Notes: a model not told the origin generated them from the letters alone. A stretch of DNA of 64,000 bases from an uncultured Christensenellaceae bacterium (GCA_944380285.1 CALWGZ010000002.1:1-64000), one strand, 5' to 3'; numbered from the stretch's first letter, positions 27,533 to 36,977 are shown. Numbers and translations are program-made.

Positions 27533-28300
27533 ATGCCCATCATCAATTATATCGGAAAGAACATGAAGACCTACAACGTCTCGCGTCACCAGCACGACTA
27601 TTGGGAGATCATCTACTGCACCGGCGGCGACGGCAAGATCGAGTTTTTCGACGGCAATCCGCCCATAGAGTACTCGCGCAATCAGATCGTCATCATTCCG
27701 CCGCACACACTGCATGCCAACAGCTCCGAGTCGGGCTTCCGCAACATCTACCTGACCATCGCCAATTGGACCCCGTCCTTCAAAAAGGCGCTGCTCGTGT
27801 CCGACAATTCCCAAAAGGACATCTACAACGTCCTCAACCTTTGCTATCGCTATTTCAACACGGAGACGAGAAATCAAGCCAACATCATCCTCTCGTTCAC
27901 CGAGCTTGTCATCAACATTTTGACCGCGTTCGCCGGCACCAACAACTGCTCGCGGCAGGTCGAGATCATCGCGTCCGCGATCGTCGAAAACTTCTCCGAT
28001 CCGACCTTCTCGCTGGACGATGTCTACAAGACGTTTGCGCTCAGCAAGGACTATATCCGCCGTCAATTCATCAAGGAAAAGGGCATCTCGCCCCTTCAAT
28101 TCCTCAACAATACGCGCATCGCGTTCGCGCAAAAGCTGCTGCTCAGCAAGAACGTCAACAACTACAAGATCTACGAGATCGCCGAGATGTGCGGCTTCTC
28201 CGACCAGCTGTACTTTTCGCGCGTGTTCAAGAAGATCACGGGGATCAGTCCCAAGGAGTACACCTGCATCCCTAAGGCTGATAAGTATAATTCAGACTGA
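27533..28300 (+). CDS. AraC-family transcriptional regulator
   Basis: 255 residues. N-terminal cupin-like sensor (HQHDYWEIIYCTGGDG, then IVIIPPHTLHAN) and a C-terminal two-helix-turn-helix AraC domain (about 155-250: FSLDDVYKTFALSKDYIRRQF and IYEIAEMCGFSDQLYFSRVFKKITGISPKEY). It is divergent from the uronate operon, so activation of that operon in response to a uronate or glycoside is the likely role. The TGA stop is also the first three bases of an inverted-repeat element (28298-28422). Confidence 0.93.
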   Translation: MPIINYIGKNMKTYNVSRHQHDYWEIIYCTGGDGKIEFFDGNPPIEYSRNQIVIIPPHTLHANSSESGFRNIYLTIANWTPSFKKALLVSDNSQKDIYNVLNLCYRYFNTETRNQANIILSFTELVINILTAFAGTNNCSRQVEIIASAIVENFSDPTFSLDDVYKTFALSKDYIRRQFIKEKGISPLQFLNNTRIAFAQKLLLSKNVNNYKIYEIAEMCGFSDQLYFSRVFKKITGISPKEYTCIPKADKYNSD

Positions 28301-28422
28301 CCGCGCATAACGGCACACCTTCGCGGCGCGCAGGACGTCTCGGGGTCGGTCACGTACCTCAAGTACGCTCCCTCCCCTCTCGCAACCTGCGCACCGCGAA
28401 TCTGCACCATTCTGCGCGGTCA
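28298..28422. repeat. 125-bp element bounded by 10-bp inverted repeats
   Basis: TGACCGCGCA (28298-28307) and its exact reverse complement (28413-28422) enclose a nested near-perfect 13-bp stem (28322-28334 with 28386-28398) and a central GTAC-CTCAA-GTAC. The left repeat supplies the araC stop codon. No protein is encoded. It could be a small palindromic mobile element or an RNA hairpin at the gene's 3' end. Confidence 0.6.
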
Positions 28423-28646
28423 CTTCGGCAAACAATATATTAAAAGGCGCATCGAAATGCGCGCTTTTGCGTTTCAAAAACGCCCTCATACATCAAGTAC
28501 GGCGGACAACCTCTTCACCGCAAAATCATCGCAAGTCGCTCGCCCAATACTGCATAGTTCTGTTGATCTAATTGTTTCGCTGCCGACATAAAAATGCGGA
28601 CGCGACTACCAATTTGATAGAAATATAAAAATAATTGAAACCGCCG
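28423..28646. other. Non-coding stretch with degenerate repeat blocks
   Basis: No ORF or RNA gene is supported. It holds a degenerate block (28485-28575: TCAAGTAC, ACAACC, CCGCAAA, CAAGTCGCTCGC, GTTCTGTT) shared with 39505-39575, and ends with TTTCGCTGCCGAC (28575-28587), the 3' block of the 74-nt repeat that follows. Confidence 0.5.
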
Positions 28647-28720
28647 CTTGACAAAACTTACATGAAAATTAAAGTCGCAAAAGGAGTACAAAAGCGACTC
28701 ATCTCTACTTTGCTGCCGAC
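28647..28720 (+). repeat. 74-nt structured repeat, copy 1
   Basis: It begins CTTGACAAAACTTACATGAA and ends TTTGCTGCCGAC. The outer arms AAAGT (28671-28675) and ACTTT (28707-28711) can pair. Length is identical to copy 2, but the middle differs completely. Confidence 0.65.
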
Positions 28721-28743
28721 CACGTCGGCCCGGCTCGCACCGG

Positions 28744-28830
28744 CTTGACAAAACTTGCACGAAACTTAAAGCCTTTATGAGAGGGTAAAAACATCTCATC
28801 AAGGCTTTGCCGCCGACAATTTTTGTCAAG
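28744..28830 (+). repeat. 74-nt structured repeat, copy 2, with terminal inverted repeats
   Basis: It begins CTTGACAAAACTTGCACGAA; the 3' block TTTGCCGCCGAC ends at 28817. A 15-bp stem with one mismatch (28768-28782 with 28794-28808) fills the centre. CTTGACAAAA (28744-28753) recurs inverted as TTTTGTCAAG (28821-28830), giving the unit MITE-like ends. Confidence 0.65.
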
Positions 28831-28925
28831 AGACAGAGCACATATTTTTCAAAATATTTGCCTCTCAAACCGGCATATGCCGAAATCGTATGCAAAAAAA
28901 CGCGCCTTGTGCGGCGCGTTTTCGA

Positions 28926-31868
28926 TCATATCTCAAAGTACAGCGTCTTGATCTCGTAGGGTCGGAAGGTCAGCGTTGCGCCCGAGAGTTTTTCGCGCTC
29001 CTCTTCGAGCATGTTGCAGGTGCACACGGACTTGTAGCGGAAGCCGGCTTTGAGCACCGTCTCGCCGCCCTCTCCGTAGCGGTCGTAAAGGCGCGCGACG
29101 ACGCCTTTGCCGTCCTGCGACGGCTTGATCGTCTCGATCAAAATGTCGTCGTTGCCGCACTCGAGCAGCGCCGGAATGTCGGGCGTGAAGTCGCACGAGA
29201 TGAGCGGCGCGTTGAAGCGGTAGCCGTCGGCGACGACCTCGCTCTGCTGCCAAGTGCCGCGGTGGGGACGAAGCATATAGCCGATCACATGTCTGCCCAT
29301 GTCGCATTCGGGGTCGGGATTTTTGGGGCTGCGCAGCAGGTTGAGCGAGATCAGCCCTTCCTTGACGCGGTGCCCGAACTTACAGTCGTTGATCAGCGCG
29401 ACGCCGCGCTCGCCGTCGTCGGAGTCGACGTTGACGAACTTGTGCGCGCAGATCTCGAATTGCGCCTTTTGCACAGAGGTATCGTCGGCGGTGTCGCGGT
29501 CGACGTCCCCGAATTGGATGTCGCAATTGACCTTTGAGCCGAACACCGACGGCTTGAACTCGACGCGCAGCATCTTGAAGTCTTCGTGCCAATCGACCTC
29601 GGTGTCAAAGCGTATCGCCTCTTCGCCGGCGATGACCGAGATCTTTTGCACAAGAGAGGACTTTTCGCCGATCGCGAACTTCTGCTCCATCACCGCCGCC
29701 GGTCCGTCGACGTAGCTGTTGCGTGCAATGAGGCGCACGGTGTGGCGGCGCAATTTGCGGTAGTCGTCGCGGATGTCCCATGCGTTGTAGTAGAGTTTGG
29801 GGTCGGAAAACAACACGAATTTGTTGAGATATCCGCCGCAATAGTCAAAGTTTTCGCCCTTTACGACCGCGCTCTTTATGCTTCCGTCCGGGGCAAAGAC
29901 GACTTTGAGTTTGTCGTTTTCGATCGAGTCCGAACCGCACTTCGGCTCGGGGTAGCCCTGCGCCTCGACAAACGGCGCGCACGAATACGCGCAGGCGTCG
30001 ACCTTGTACCACTTGCCCTCGTCGAGGACAAATTGCTTGCGCGCGACGGGCGCGGCGTTGACAAAACAGGGCTCGCCGCCCTTTTTCATTGCGGTCAGCA
30101 GCTTTGCGCGAATATCGCGCAGCTTGCCGCGAAGCACGTCGAAGCGCGCGTTCGCCTCGTCGTAGACCCTGCCGACCGAGCTGCCGGGCAGAATGTCGTG
30201 GAATTGATACAGCAGCACCTCGCGCCAGATCTCGTCCATTTCCTTTTGCGGATAGGCGATGCCTTTGAGCCGCGCGATCGCGCCCAGCCACTCGACCTCG
30301 TGCAATTCGCGCTCGGCTTGCCTGTTGTTGAGTTTGAGCTTCGCCTGCGAGGTGTAAGTGCCCTGGTGTTTTTCGAGATACAACTCCCCTCTCCATGTCG
30401 GATATTGCTGTATTTTTGTCGATATGTATTCGAAAAAGCTTTGTGCCGAACCGTTTTTGACACGCGGCAAGCCCTGCTCGTCGCGCATACGCGCCAACAT
30501 CTCGAGCGGCGCTTCGCCCGGACCTCCGCCGCCGTCGCCTATGCCGTAAACGAGCAATCCCTCGTGCATGCCCTTGTCGTTGCCGCGCTCGGACTTGACG
30601 ACCGCGAACGGCGTCGCAGTCGAACAGTATGTGCCCTGCGGGGCCATATGCGCAAGCACCTCGGTGCCGTCTATCCCCTGCCAGACGAATGTCTTGTACG
30701 GAAACTTGTTGTGCGTATTCCACGTCAATTTGATCGTCATAAAAAAGTCTTTGCCGCACCCCTTGAAGATCTGCGGCAGCGACGCGGGATAGCCGAACAC
30801 GTCGGGGAGCCACACCATGCGCGACGTCTTGCCGAACTCGCGGCGGAAAAACTCCTCGCCGTAGACGAATTGACGAATTATGCTCTCGCCCGAAGGCAGA
30901 TTGCAGTCGTTCTCCGTCCACATCGCGCCCTGGAGTTCTACCCTCCCGTCCGCGACCGCCTTTTTGAAACCGTCGTATATGCTCGGGTAACCCGTCTTGA
31001 TCCAATCCATCAGCTGCGCCTGCGACGCGCCGAAGATATAGTCGGGGAACTTGGTTATGTTTGCGAGCGCGGTCGCATAGGTGCGCGCACCCTTGCGCTT
31101 GGTTTCCCTGATTGGCCACAGCCAGCCCAGATCGATGTGCGCGTGCCCTATCGCGGTATATTCTCCCGCATCCGCCGAAGCGGGCGAAGCCGCCGCCGCG
31201 CCGAGAAGTTTGCGCGCCATCGCTATGTCTCCCTTGCGGTATTGAGCGCGCGCTTCATAGAGCACGTTGTCTATCTCGTCTTCCCTCTGGCGTGTCAGCG
31301 CCTGATTTTTTCCGGCGGTCAAAAGCAGCGAAAAAAGCTGCAGAAAGTCATAAAACATCCCTGCCGCGTCGTCGTCCCTGACCGCAAGCACCGCCTTCCT
31401 GAATTTGGCCTTGCGGTCCGCGCCGCGGTTGCCGTTGAAACCGCAGTCGACGAGGATCTTGACCTTTTCGCCTCCCGCGGCGCAGTCGAACAAATCGACC
31501 TGCTGCTTGCCCGGCGCAGGCGCGATCCAGTCGAGCGAGTCCTGTTTGTGAGTGATGCCGACGACGGGCGCGCCGTCGAGATAGACGAGCCCCTCGCCGT
31601 CCACATCGATGAGAGCGACGACCTTTTTGCCCTTTGCGGACTCAGGCACCTCGCCCTCGAATTCGAACCACGCGCAGTCGAAGCCGCTCCCCCACACCGT
31701 CCCCGGCGAGATCGGCTCGAACTTTTTGTCTTCGAGCCTCGCATACGGTATCGGCTCGCGGCTGAGCGCCGCCTTCGCGGACAGCGTCGCGACGGTCGTA
31801 AAGACCTTGCTCCTCAGTTTGAGCAAGAAGTGAACGTACTTGGGATACAATGCGGCTCTCTCGATCAT
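28926..31868 (-). CDS. GH38 alpha-mannosidase
   Basis: 980 residues, no signal peptide, so cytoplasmic. An N-terminal beta domain (about 1-230) precedes the GH38 core: GHAHIDLGWLWPIRET holds two zinc ligands and WLPDVFGYPASLPQIF the nucleophile Asp; the zinc-ligand-containing HMAPQGTY follows. Beta domains fill the C-terminal 400 residues. The start at 31868 has GGGTGG upstream; an earlier in-frame start at 31937 overlaps the promoter. It is monocistronic, divergent from the 32067 lipoprotein. It trims alpha-mannosides, likely from N-glycans or mannan fragments. Confidence 0.93.
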   Translation of the reverse strand: MIERAALYPKYVHFLLKLRSKVFTTVATLSAKAALSREPIPYARLEDKKFEPISPGTVWGSGFDCAWFEFEGEVPESAKGKKVVALIDVDGEGLVYLDGAPVVGITHKQDSLDWIAPAPGKQQVDLFDCAAGGEKVKILVDCGFNGNRGADRKAKFRKAVLAVRDDDAAGMFYDFLQLFSLLLTAGKNQALTRQREDEIDNVLYEARAQYRKGDIAMARKLLGAAAASPASADAGEYTAIGHAHIDLGWLWPIRETKRKGARTYATALANITKFPDYIFGASQAQLMDWIKTGYPSIYDGFKKAVADGRVELQGAMWTENDCNLPSGESIIRQFVYGEEFFRREFGKTSRMVWLPDVFGYPASLPQIFKGCGKDFFMTIKLTWNTHNKFPYKTFVWQGIDGTEVLAHMAPQGTYCSTATPFAVVKSERGNDKGMHEGLLVYGIGDGGGGPGEAPLEMLARMRDEQGLPRVKNGSAQSFFEYISTKIQQYPTWRGELYLEKHQGTYTSQAKLKLNNRQAERELHEVEWLGAIARLKGIAYPQKEMDEIWREVLLYQFHDILPGSSVGRVYDEANARFDVLRGKLRDIRAKLLTAMKKGGEPCFVNAAPVARKQFVLDEGKWYKVDACAYSCAPFVEAQGYPEPKCGSDSIENDKLKVVFAPDGSIKSAVVKGENFDYCGGYLNKFVLFSDPKLYYNAWDIRDDYRKLRRHTVRLIARNSYVDGPAAVMEQKFAIGEKSSLVQKISVIAGEEAIRFDTEVDWHEDFKMLRVEFKPSVFGSKVNCDIQFGDVDRDTADDTSVQKAQFEICAHKFVNVDSDDGERGVALINDCKFGHRVKEGLISLNLLRSPKNPDPECDMGRHVIGYMLRPHRGTWQQSEVVADGYRFNAPLISCDFTPDIPALLECGNDDILIETIKPSQDGKGVVARLYDRYGEGGETVLKAGFRYKSVCTCNMLEEEREKLSGATLTFRPYEIKTLYFEI

Positions 31869-31898
31869 TTTCCACCCGAAAAAGTTTTCTTTATCAAA

Positions 31899-31928
31899 AT
31901 TATATAACGCCTGCGCGCAATATGTCAA
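31899..31928 (-). promoter_or_regulatory. Promoter of the GH38 gene
   Basis: TTGACA (31923-31928), 18 nt, TATAAT (31899-31904) on the minus strand. Confidence 0.7.
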
Positions 31929-31994
31929 GGCGGACAAAAAATTTTTTGCACACGCTTTTGACCGTTTTGTCCATATTTTTGAACGTCAATGCAA

Positions 31995-32024
31995 TTGACA
32001 GCGCGCGCAAAATTATCTTATAAT
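31995..32024 (+). promoter_or_regulatory. Promoter of the 32067 lipoprotein
   Basis: TTGACA (31995-32000), 18 nt, TATAAT (32019-32024). The site GAGGGG precedes the ATG at 32067. Confidence 0.72.
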
Positions 32025-32066
32025 TGACTTGAACAACAAACAGGGCTTACCGCCCGAGGGGTTATT

Positions 32067-33101
32067 ATGAAAACAGATCTCATCAAAAAAATCATCACCG
32101 CGATGTGCGTCGCGGTCATCGTCGCGACATTCGGCGCGATGCTTGTGGGATGCTATGATTCCTACGAAGGCGAAGTCTCCGCCGACTACCCGACAAACAT
32201 TCTTCAAGACGTAAATGTCGCGCCCGACGAAGCCGTTGTCGCTTCCGTCGCGGTGGATATCGAAGCTATCCTCAACGACACCACGCTCGCCGACAACGAA
32301 AAGATCCGCAAGGTCATGGACGGGCTCGAAGAGAACGAGAGCAAGGTGCTCCGTTATGCCTACTTCAAATACACGAAGGGCAACACCAAGATCGACGACG
32401 CCAACAACTTTACGCTCATCGATCAACGCCTCAAAAAACAAGACGCCGCGGCAAAGGACGACATCATCCTCAAGCTGCCGATCAACAACGGCACAAGCAC
32501 GGCGCTTTATAGTTTCTATGCTCCCATTGTCGCCGGCGGCACCAAGGGCATCTTTGCGGACGGCGACCTTTGGAGATTGAAGACCGATCTCGACAACGTC
32601 ACCTACAACTACGATCAAAAGGGCTTGCTGACAGTTGCCGACGACGCATGGAAAAAAGGCTCGGATTGGGGGCCCAACGGCAAAGAGAACGGCAAGGACA
32701 CTCAAAACCGCGAAGAAGCCAAAAAGACCGCGATCAACTTCTCCTGCGCCAACATCATCAGCTCCGAAGGCATTACGATCGAGCACAACGACGAAGAGGG
32801 CTACTACACCCTCAAGTTCAAGGCTGATGTCGCGGTCGCCAATGCGGATAAGACCACTGTCGACAAACTTGCCAACGACAACAAGCCGGCTTCAAATGTC
32901 AAATACAACTTACTCGAGTACACCGTCACGGTTTGGGATTGCGGCTTGTTCCGCACCATAAACACCAAAGAGAACTGGAGCGGCTCCTTCGCCGGTCAGG
33001 ACAGCGACGCCGATGTCGAGATGTATTACGAGTTCTCCTATTCCGAAAGAGACCTCGACCACTCCAAGACTCAAGCGATCATCGACCGCCTCGACGCTTG
33101 A
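32067..33101 (+). CDS. Lipoprotein of unknown function, 344 aa
   Basis: Lipoprotein signal peptide with lipobox MLVGC (Cys29), then an acidic mature region rich in Asp, Asn and Lys with no recognised motif. About residues 205-240 form a low-complexity stretch (KGSDWGPNGKENGKDTQNRE). It has its own promoter and a strong bidirectional terminator, so it is monocistronic. It is divergent from the GH38 gene, which might imply a shared signal. Function cannot be given; a surface-exposed role follows from the lipid anchor only. Confidence 0.8.
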   Translation: MKTDLIKKIITAMCVAVIVATFGAMLVGCYDSYEGEVSADYPTNILQDVNVAPDEAVVASVAVDIEAILNDTTLADNEKIRKVMDGLEENESKVLRYAYFKYTKGNTKIDDANNFTLIDQRLKKQDAAAKDDIILKLPINNGTSTALYSFYAPIVAGGTKGIFADGDLWRLKTDLDNVTYNYDQKGLLTVADDAWKKGSDWGPNGKENGKDTQNREEAKKTAINFSCANIISSEGITIEHNDEEGYYTLKFKADVAVANADKTTVDKLANDNKPASNVKYNLLEYTVTVWDCGLFRTINTKENWSGSFAGQDSDADVEMYYEFSYSERDLDHSKTQAIIDRLDA

Positions 33102-33116
33102 TCTTGCCGAAAACGC

Positions 33117-33151
33117 AAAAACCGGCGCCTCCTTTCGGGGGCGCCGTTTTT
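33117..33151. terminator. Bidirectional terminator between the lipoprotein and nadE
   Basis: CGGCGCC hairpin (33123-33146) flanked by five A on the left and five T on the right, so it works for both convergent genes. Confidence 0.88.
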
Positions 33152-33195
33152 ATGCTTTGTTTTCGATTTTGCGGACGGAAAAACCGCCGAGCAGA

Positions 33196-35094
33196 TCACT
33201 TCAAATCGTCAAGCCATGCCGAGGGGCACGCGTCAGACGGCATCTTCCAATCCCCTCTCGGCGACAGCGCGACCGACCCGACTTTGGGCGCGTCGGGCGT
33301 GCAGCTGCGCTTGAATTGCTGCGAAAAGAAGCGGCGGTAGAACTTGGCGAGCGCCGCTTTGAGCGCTCCCTCGTCGACGTCGTCGAACGCGAGTTTTGCC
33401 AGCCGCAGCACCTTGCGCGGACGGAACCCGTAGCGCATCGCATAGTAGAGGAAAAAGTCGTTGAGCTCGTACGAGCCAACGATCTCTTCCGTCTTTTGGA
33501 CGATCTCGCCGTCCTTTGCCGGGATGAGTTCGGGACTGATCGGCGTGTTGAGGATGTCGTTGAGCGCACGGCTCGCCGCGGCGTTGCCGCACGTCTCGGC
33601 ATAGTAGCGGACGACATATCTGATCAACGTCTTGGGCACGGACGCGTTGACGCCGTACATCGACATGTGATCGCCGTTGTAGGTCGCCCAGCCCAGCGCA
33701 ACTTCGGACAGGTCGCCTGTGCCGACGACTATGCCGCCGCACATATTGGCGATGTCCATCAGCACCTGCGTGCGCTCTCTCGCCTGCGCGTTCTCGTATG
33801 TCACGTCGGTCAGGTCGATGGGGTGATCGATGTCCGCAAGATGGACCTTGACCGCCTCGCCTATCTTGACCTCTTTGAAGTCGGCGCCCAGCCCCTCTGC
33901 GAGCGTCTCGGCGTTGGAGCGAGTACGCGACGTCGTACCGAAGCACGGCATCGTCACCGCAAGCACGTCTTTGGGCGCAAGCCCCGATATCTTCGCCGCG
34001 TCTACGGCGACCAAAAGCGCAAGCGCGCTGTCAAGCCCTCCCGAAAGCCCGACGACCACTTTTTTGGCGCCCGTGTGCGTTATCCGCTTTGCAAGCGCAT
34101 TGGCTTGGATCGCGAGTATGAGTTTGCACCGCCCCTCTCTGCCCTCGTTGTCGACGGGCACGAACGGCGTACGCGACGGCTTGCGACCGAGCTCGGTCTC
34201 GGTGAGTTTGCACTCAAATTCGACCTCTCGCATTCCGACCGCCGCGCCGAATGTGTTGCGCGCTCTCCTCTCTCTTGCCAATTTGAACACGTCGATGACC
34301 GCGACCGCCGCACCTTTGCCGAAAGGCGCGCTCTCGGCGAGCACCGCCGCGTCCTCGGCAATGATATCGTGGCCTGCGAACACCGCGTCCGTCGTGCTCT
34401 CGCCGACGCCGGCGTCCGCATAGACATAGCCGCACAGCCCCTTGCCCGACGCCGCGCGCACGAGCAGGCGGCGATATTCCGCCTTGCCGACGATCTCATC
34501 GCTCGCGGACGGGTTGCACACGATCGTCGCGCCCGCCGCACACAGCTCGGACGACGGCGACTTCGCGCCCCACATGTCCTCGCAGATCTCGACGCCGAAA
34601 CAAAACTCGGGCATGCCCTTGCAACGGAACAGCAGGTCGGCGCCGAACGGAACGACTTGCGCTCCGACGCGCACCTCTTTCGCGATTGCGTCCTTTGCCG
34701 ACGCAAAATATCTGCCCTCGTAAAATTCGCCGTAATTGGGGATCGCGGTCTTGGGAACGACGCCGACCACCCTGCCGCCGTTCAGAACGGCCGCGCAATC
34801 GTACAATTTGCCGTCCGCCCTGACGGGCGCGCCTACGACGACGGCGCAATCGCTCTTCGCCGTCTTTTTCGCGATCGAGAGCAACGCCGCGTCCGACGCG
34901 TCGAGCAACGCGTCCTGCGTGAGCAGGTCCGCGACGGTATAGCCGGTCACCGCCATCTCGGGGAACACGATCAATTTGCAGCCCTTCGCCGCATATTCGG
35001 CGGCAAGCGCGGCGATCGCGTCCGCGTTGAACGCGGTATCGGCGACTTTGCACGGCGGAGTGAGCGCCGCGACTTTGACGAAACCGTCTTTCAT
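33196..35094 (-). CDS. nadE: Glutamine-dependent NAD+ synthetase
   Basis: 632 residues. An N-terminal nitrilase-type amidase (1-280) with catalytic Glu in VFPEMAVTGY, Lys in VPKTAIPNYGEFYE and Cys in GVEICEDMW releases ammonia from glutamine. The C-terminal ATP-dependent synthetase has the PP-loop VVGLSGGLDSALAL and GTGDLSEVALGWATYNGD. It amidates deamido-NAD, completing the pathway that NadD (4075) starts. The ATG at 35094 has GGGAG upstream; the longer frame is rejected. A perfect 16-bp palindrome lies just before the start. Confidence 0.96.
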   Translation of the reverse strand: MKDGFVKVAALTPPCKVADTAFNADAIAALAAEYAAKGCKLIVFPEMAVTGYTVADLLTQDALLDASDAALLSIAKKTAKSDCAVVVGAPVRADGKLYDCAAVLNGGRVVGVVPKTAIPNYGEFYEGRYFASAKDAIAKEVRVGAQVVPFGADLLFRCKGMPEFCFGVEICEDMWGAKSPSSELCAAGATIVCNPSASDEIVGKAEYRRLLVRAASGKGLCGYVYADAGVGESTTDAVFAGHDIIAEDAAVLAESAPFGKGAAVAVIDVFKLARERRARNTFGAAVGMREVEFECKLTETELGRKPSRTPFVPVDNEGREGRCKLILAIQANALAKRITHTGAKKVVVGLSGGLDSALALLVAVDAAKISGLAPKDVLAVTMPCFGTTSRTRSNAETLAEGLGADFKEVKIGEAVKVHLADIDHPIDLTDVTYENAQARERTQVLMDIANMCGGIVVGTGDLSEVALGWATYNGDHMSMYGVNASVPKTLIRYVVRYYAETCGNAAASRALNDILNTPISPELIPAKDGEIVQKTEEIVGSYELNDFFLYYAMRYGFRPRKVLRLAKLAFDDVDEGALKAALAKFYRRFFSQQFKRSCTPDAPKVGSVALSPRGDWKMPSDACPSAWLDDLK

Positions 35095-35104
35095 ATCCAC
35101 TCCC

Positions 35105-35120
35105 TGCCGCATATGCGGCA
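35105..35120. promoter_or_regulatory. 16-bp perfect palindrome in the nadE leader (candidate operator)
   Basis: TGCCGCATATGCGGCA is centred 18 bp upstream of the nadE start codon, between AT-rich promoter-like sequence (TATAAT at 35156-35161, no good -35) and the ribosome site. It could bind a repressor or form an RNA hairpin next to the site. Confidence 0.4.
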
Positions 35121-35246
35121 AAACATTTGCATTTGCGTGCGCGGTGTAGTATATTATTATAGCCTTTGAGGCAAACACTCTTCGGCACGCCGTTACAATG
35201 ATATTTTATTTTATTTGACGCGGCTTGTCAATTGCACGGATAACAA

Positions 35247-36977
35247 ATGCGTAAATTGGTCAAGTATTTGAAGAATTACAAGCTCAATCTCACCTTGGGT
35301 CCGCTAGCAAAGCTGACCGAGGCGATCTTTGAGCTGATCGTTCCTCTCGTGATGTCCGACATCATCGACAACGGCATCGACGGCGACGGCGGGCTCGAGT
35401 ATGTGCTCTCGCACGGCGCGATCATGGTCGCTCTCGGCGTGCTCGGGCTTGCGTGCGCGCTCACCTGCCAATACCTTGCGGCAAAGTGCTCGCAGGGCTT
35501 CGGCACCGAGCTGCGCAACGACCTTTTCCGCCACATCAACACGCTTTCGTTCAAGGAGCTGGACAAGTTCGGCACCCCATCCATCGTCAACCGCCTGTCC
35601 TCGGACGTCAATCAATTGCAATATATGGTCGCGATGCTGATCCGTCTCGTCATTCGCGCGCCCTTCCTCGTGATCGGCGCGGCGGTGATGGCGATGACGA
35701 TCAACCTCAAACTGTCGTTGATCTTCATTGCGGCGGCGCCGCTCATCGCGGTGGTGCTCTACTTCATCATGTCGCGCAGCATCCCCCTCTACAAGAACGT
35801 ACAGCAAAAGCTGGACAAAGTCGCGCAGATCACGCGCGAAAACCTCTCCGGCGTGCGCGTCGTCCGCGCCTTCTCCGAACAGGAATACGAAAAAGACCGC
35901 TTTGACAAGTCGGCAGACGAATTGACGCGCGGCGCGATCGTCGTCGGACGCATCTCCGCGCTGCTCAACCCCGCGACCTTCGTCATCATCAACGCGGCGA
36001 TCATCGCGATCCTTTGGTTCGGAGGCGGACTTGTCAACACGGGCGAAATGACGCAGGGCGAGGTGTTCGCGTTCGTCAACTATATGACTCAGATCTCGCT
36101 CGCGCTCGTCGTCGTCGCCCAACTCGTCGTCACCGTCACCAAAGCGATCGCTTCGGGTACGCGCGTCGTCGAACTGCTCGACGCCGCACCCTCGATCACC
36201 GACGACGGCAACACCGAGGTCGACACTTCCGTCGACTCCCCTGCGGTCAAATTCGACCATGTCTCCTTTGGCTACAACGAGGGCAAATACACGCTGACCG
36301 ACCTCACTCTGACCGTACCGCGCGGCGCGAGCGTGGGCGTCATCGGCGGCACAGGCAGCGGCAAGTCGACGCTGGTCAACCTGCTTGCGCGCTTTTACGA
36401 CGTGTCCGAAGGCAGCGTCGAACTGTTCGGGACGGACGTCAAAAAATATCCGCTCAAACAATTGCGACGCACCGTCGCGTATGTGCCGCAAAACACGATG
36501 CTCTTTTCGGGCACGATACGCTCCAACCTGCTGATGGGCGGACGCGACGCGGACGACGAGACGCTGTGGAGGTGCCTCGAAACAGCGCAGGCAGCGTCCT
36601 TTGTCCGCGAAAAGGAAAAGGGCTTGGATTCGGTCGTGATGCAGGGCGGCAAGAACTTCTCGGGAGGACAGCGCCAACGCCTTGCGGTCGCGCGCGCACT
36701 CGCCGCACACTCCGACATCCTTGTCCTCGACGACTCGTCGTCCGCGCTCGACTTTGCGACCGACCTCAACATGCGCACCGCGATCAACGCGACTCGCGGC
36801 GACACGACGCTCTTCCTCGTCTCGCAGCGCGCGACTTCGCTCAAAGACTGCGACGTCATCGTCGTCCTCGACGGCGGACTCGTCGCCGGCATAGGCAAGC
36901 ACGACGACTTGCTCAAAACTTGCGACGTGTATCGCGAAATTTACCTCTCTCAAACGGACGGAGGTGCCAAGCAATGA
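35247..36977 (+). CDS. ABC exporter half-transporter A (degenerate catalytic site)
   Basis: 576 residues: six membrane helices (about 1-300), then an ATPase domain. Walker A GGTGSGKST (about 365), signature FSGGQRQR (intact), Walker B ILVLDDSSSALD where the catalytic Glu is Asp, and the H-loop His is Gln (SQRATS). These losses mark the degenerate subunit of a heterodimeric exporter such as BmrC/BmrD or TM287/288. It overlaps subunit B by ATGA. The Shine-Dalgarno is weak. Substrate unknown; drugs, lipids or peptides are possible. Confidence 0.93.
   Translation: MRKLVKYLKNYKLNLTLGPLAKLTEAIFELIVPLVMSDIIDNGIDGDGGLEYVLSHGAIMVALGVLGLACALTCQYLAAKCSQGFGTELRNDLFRHINTLSFKELDKFGTPSIVNRLSSDVNQLQYMVAMLIRLVIRAPFLVIGAAVMAMTINLKLSLIFIAAAPLIAVVLYFIMSRSIPLYKNVQQKLDKVAQITRENLSGVRVVRAFSEQEYEKDRFDKSADELTRGAIVVGRISALLNPATFVIINAAIIAILWFGGGLVNTGEMTQGEVFAFVNYMTQISLALVVVAQLVVTVTKAIASGTRVVELLDAAPSITDDGNTEVDTSVDSPAVKFDHVSFGYNEGKYTLTDLTLTVPRGASVGVIGGTGSGKSTLVNLLARFYDVSEGSVELFGTDVKKYPLKQLRRTVAYVPQNTMLFSGTIRSNLLMGGRDADDETLWRCLETAQAASFVREKEKGLDSVVMQGGKNFSGGQRQRLAVARALAAHSDILVLDDSSSALDFATDLNMRTAINATRGDTTLFLVSQRATSLKDCDVIVVLDGGLVAGIGKHDDLLKTCDVYREIYLSQTDGGAKQ

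Noticed and set aside
36014..36973. In-frame upstream extension of ABC subunit B
   Set aside because: It lies entirely in a second frame of subunit A and encodes Arg-rich low-complexity sequence; the ATG at 36974 has a GGAGGTG site and gives a normal-length protein.
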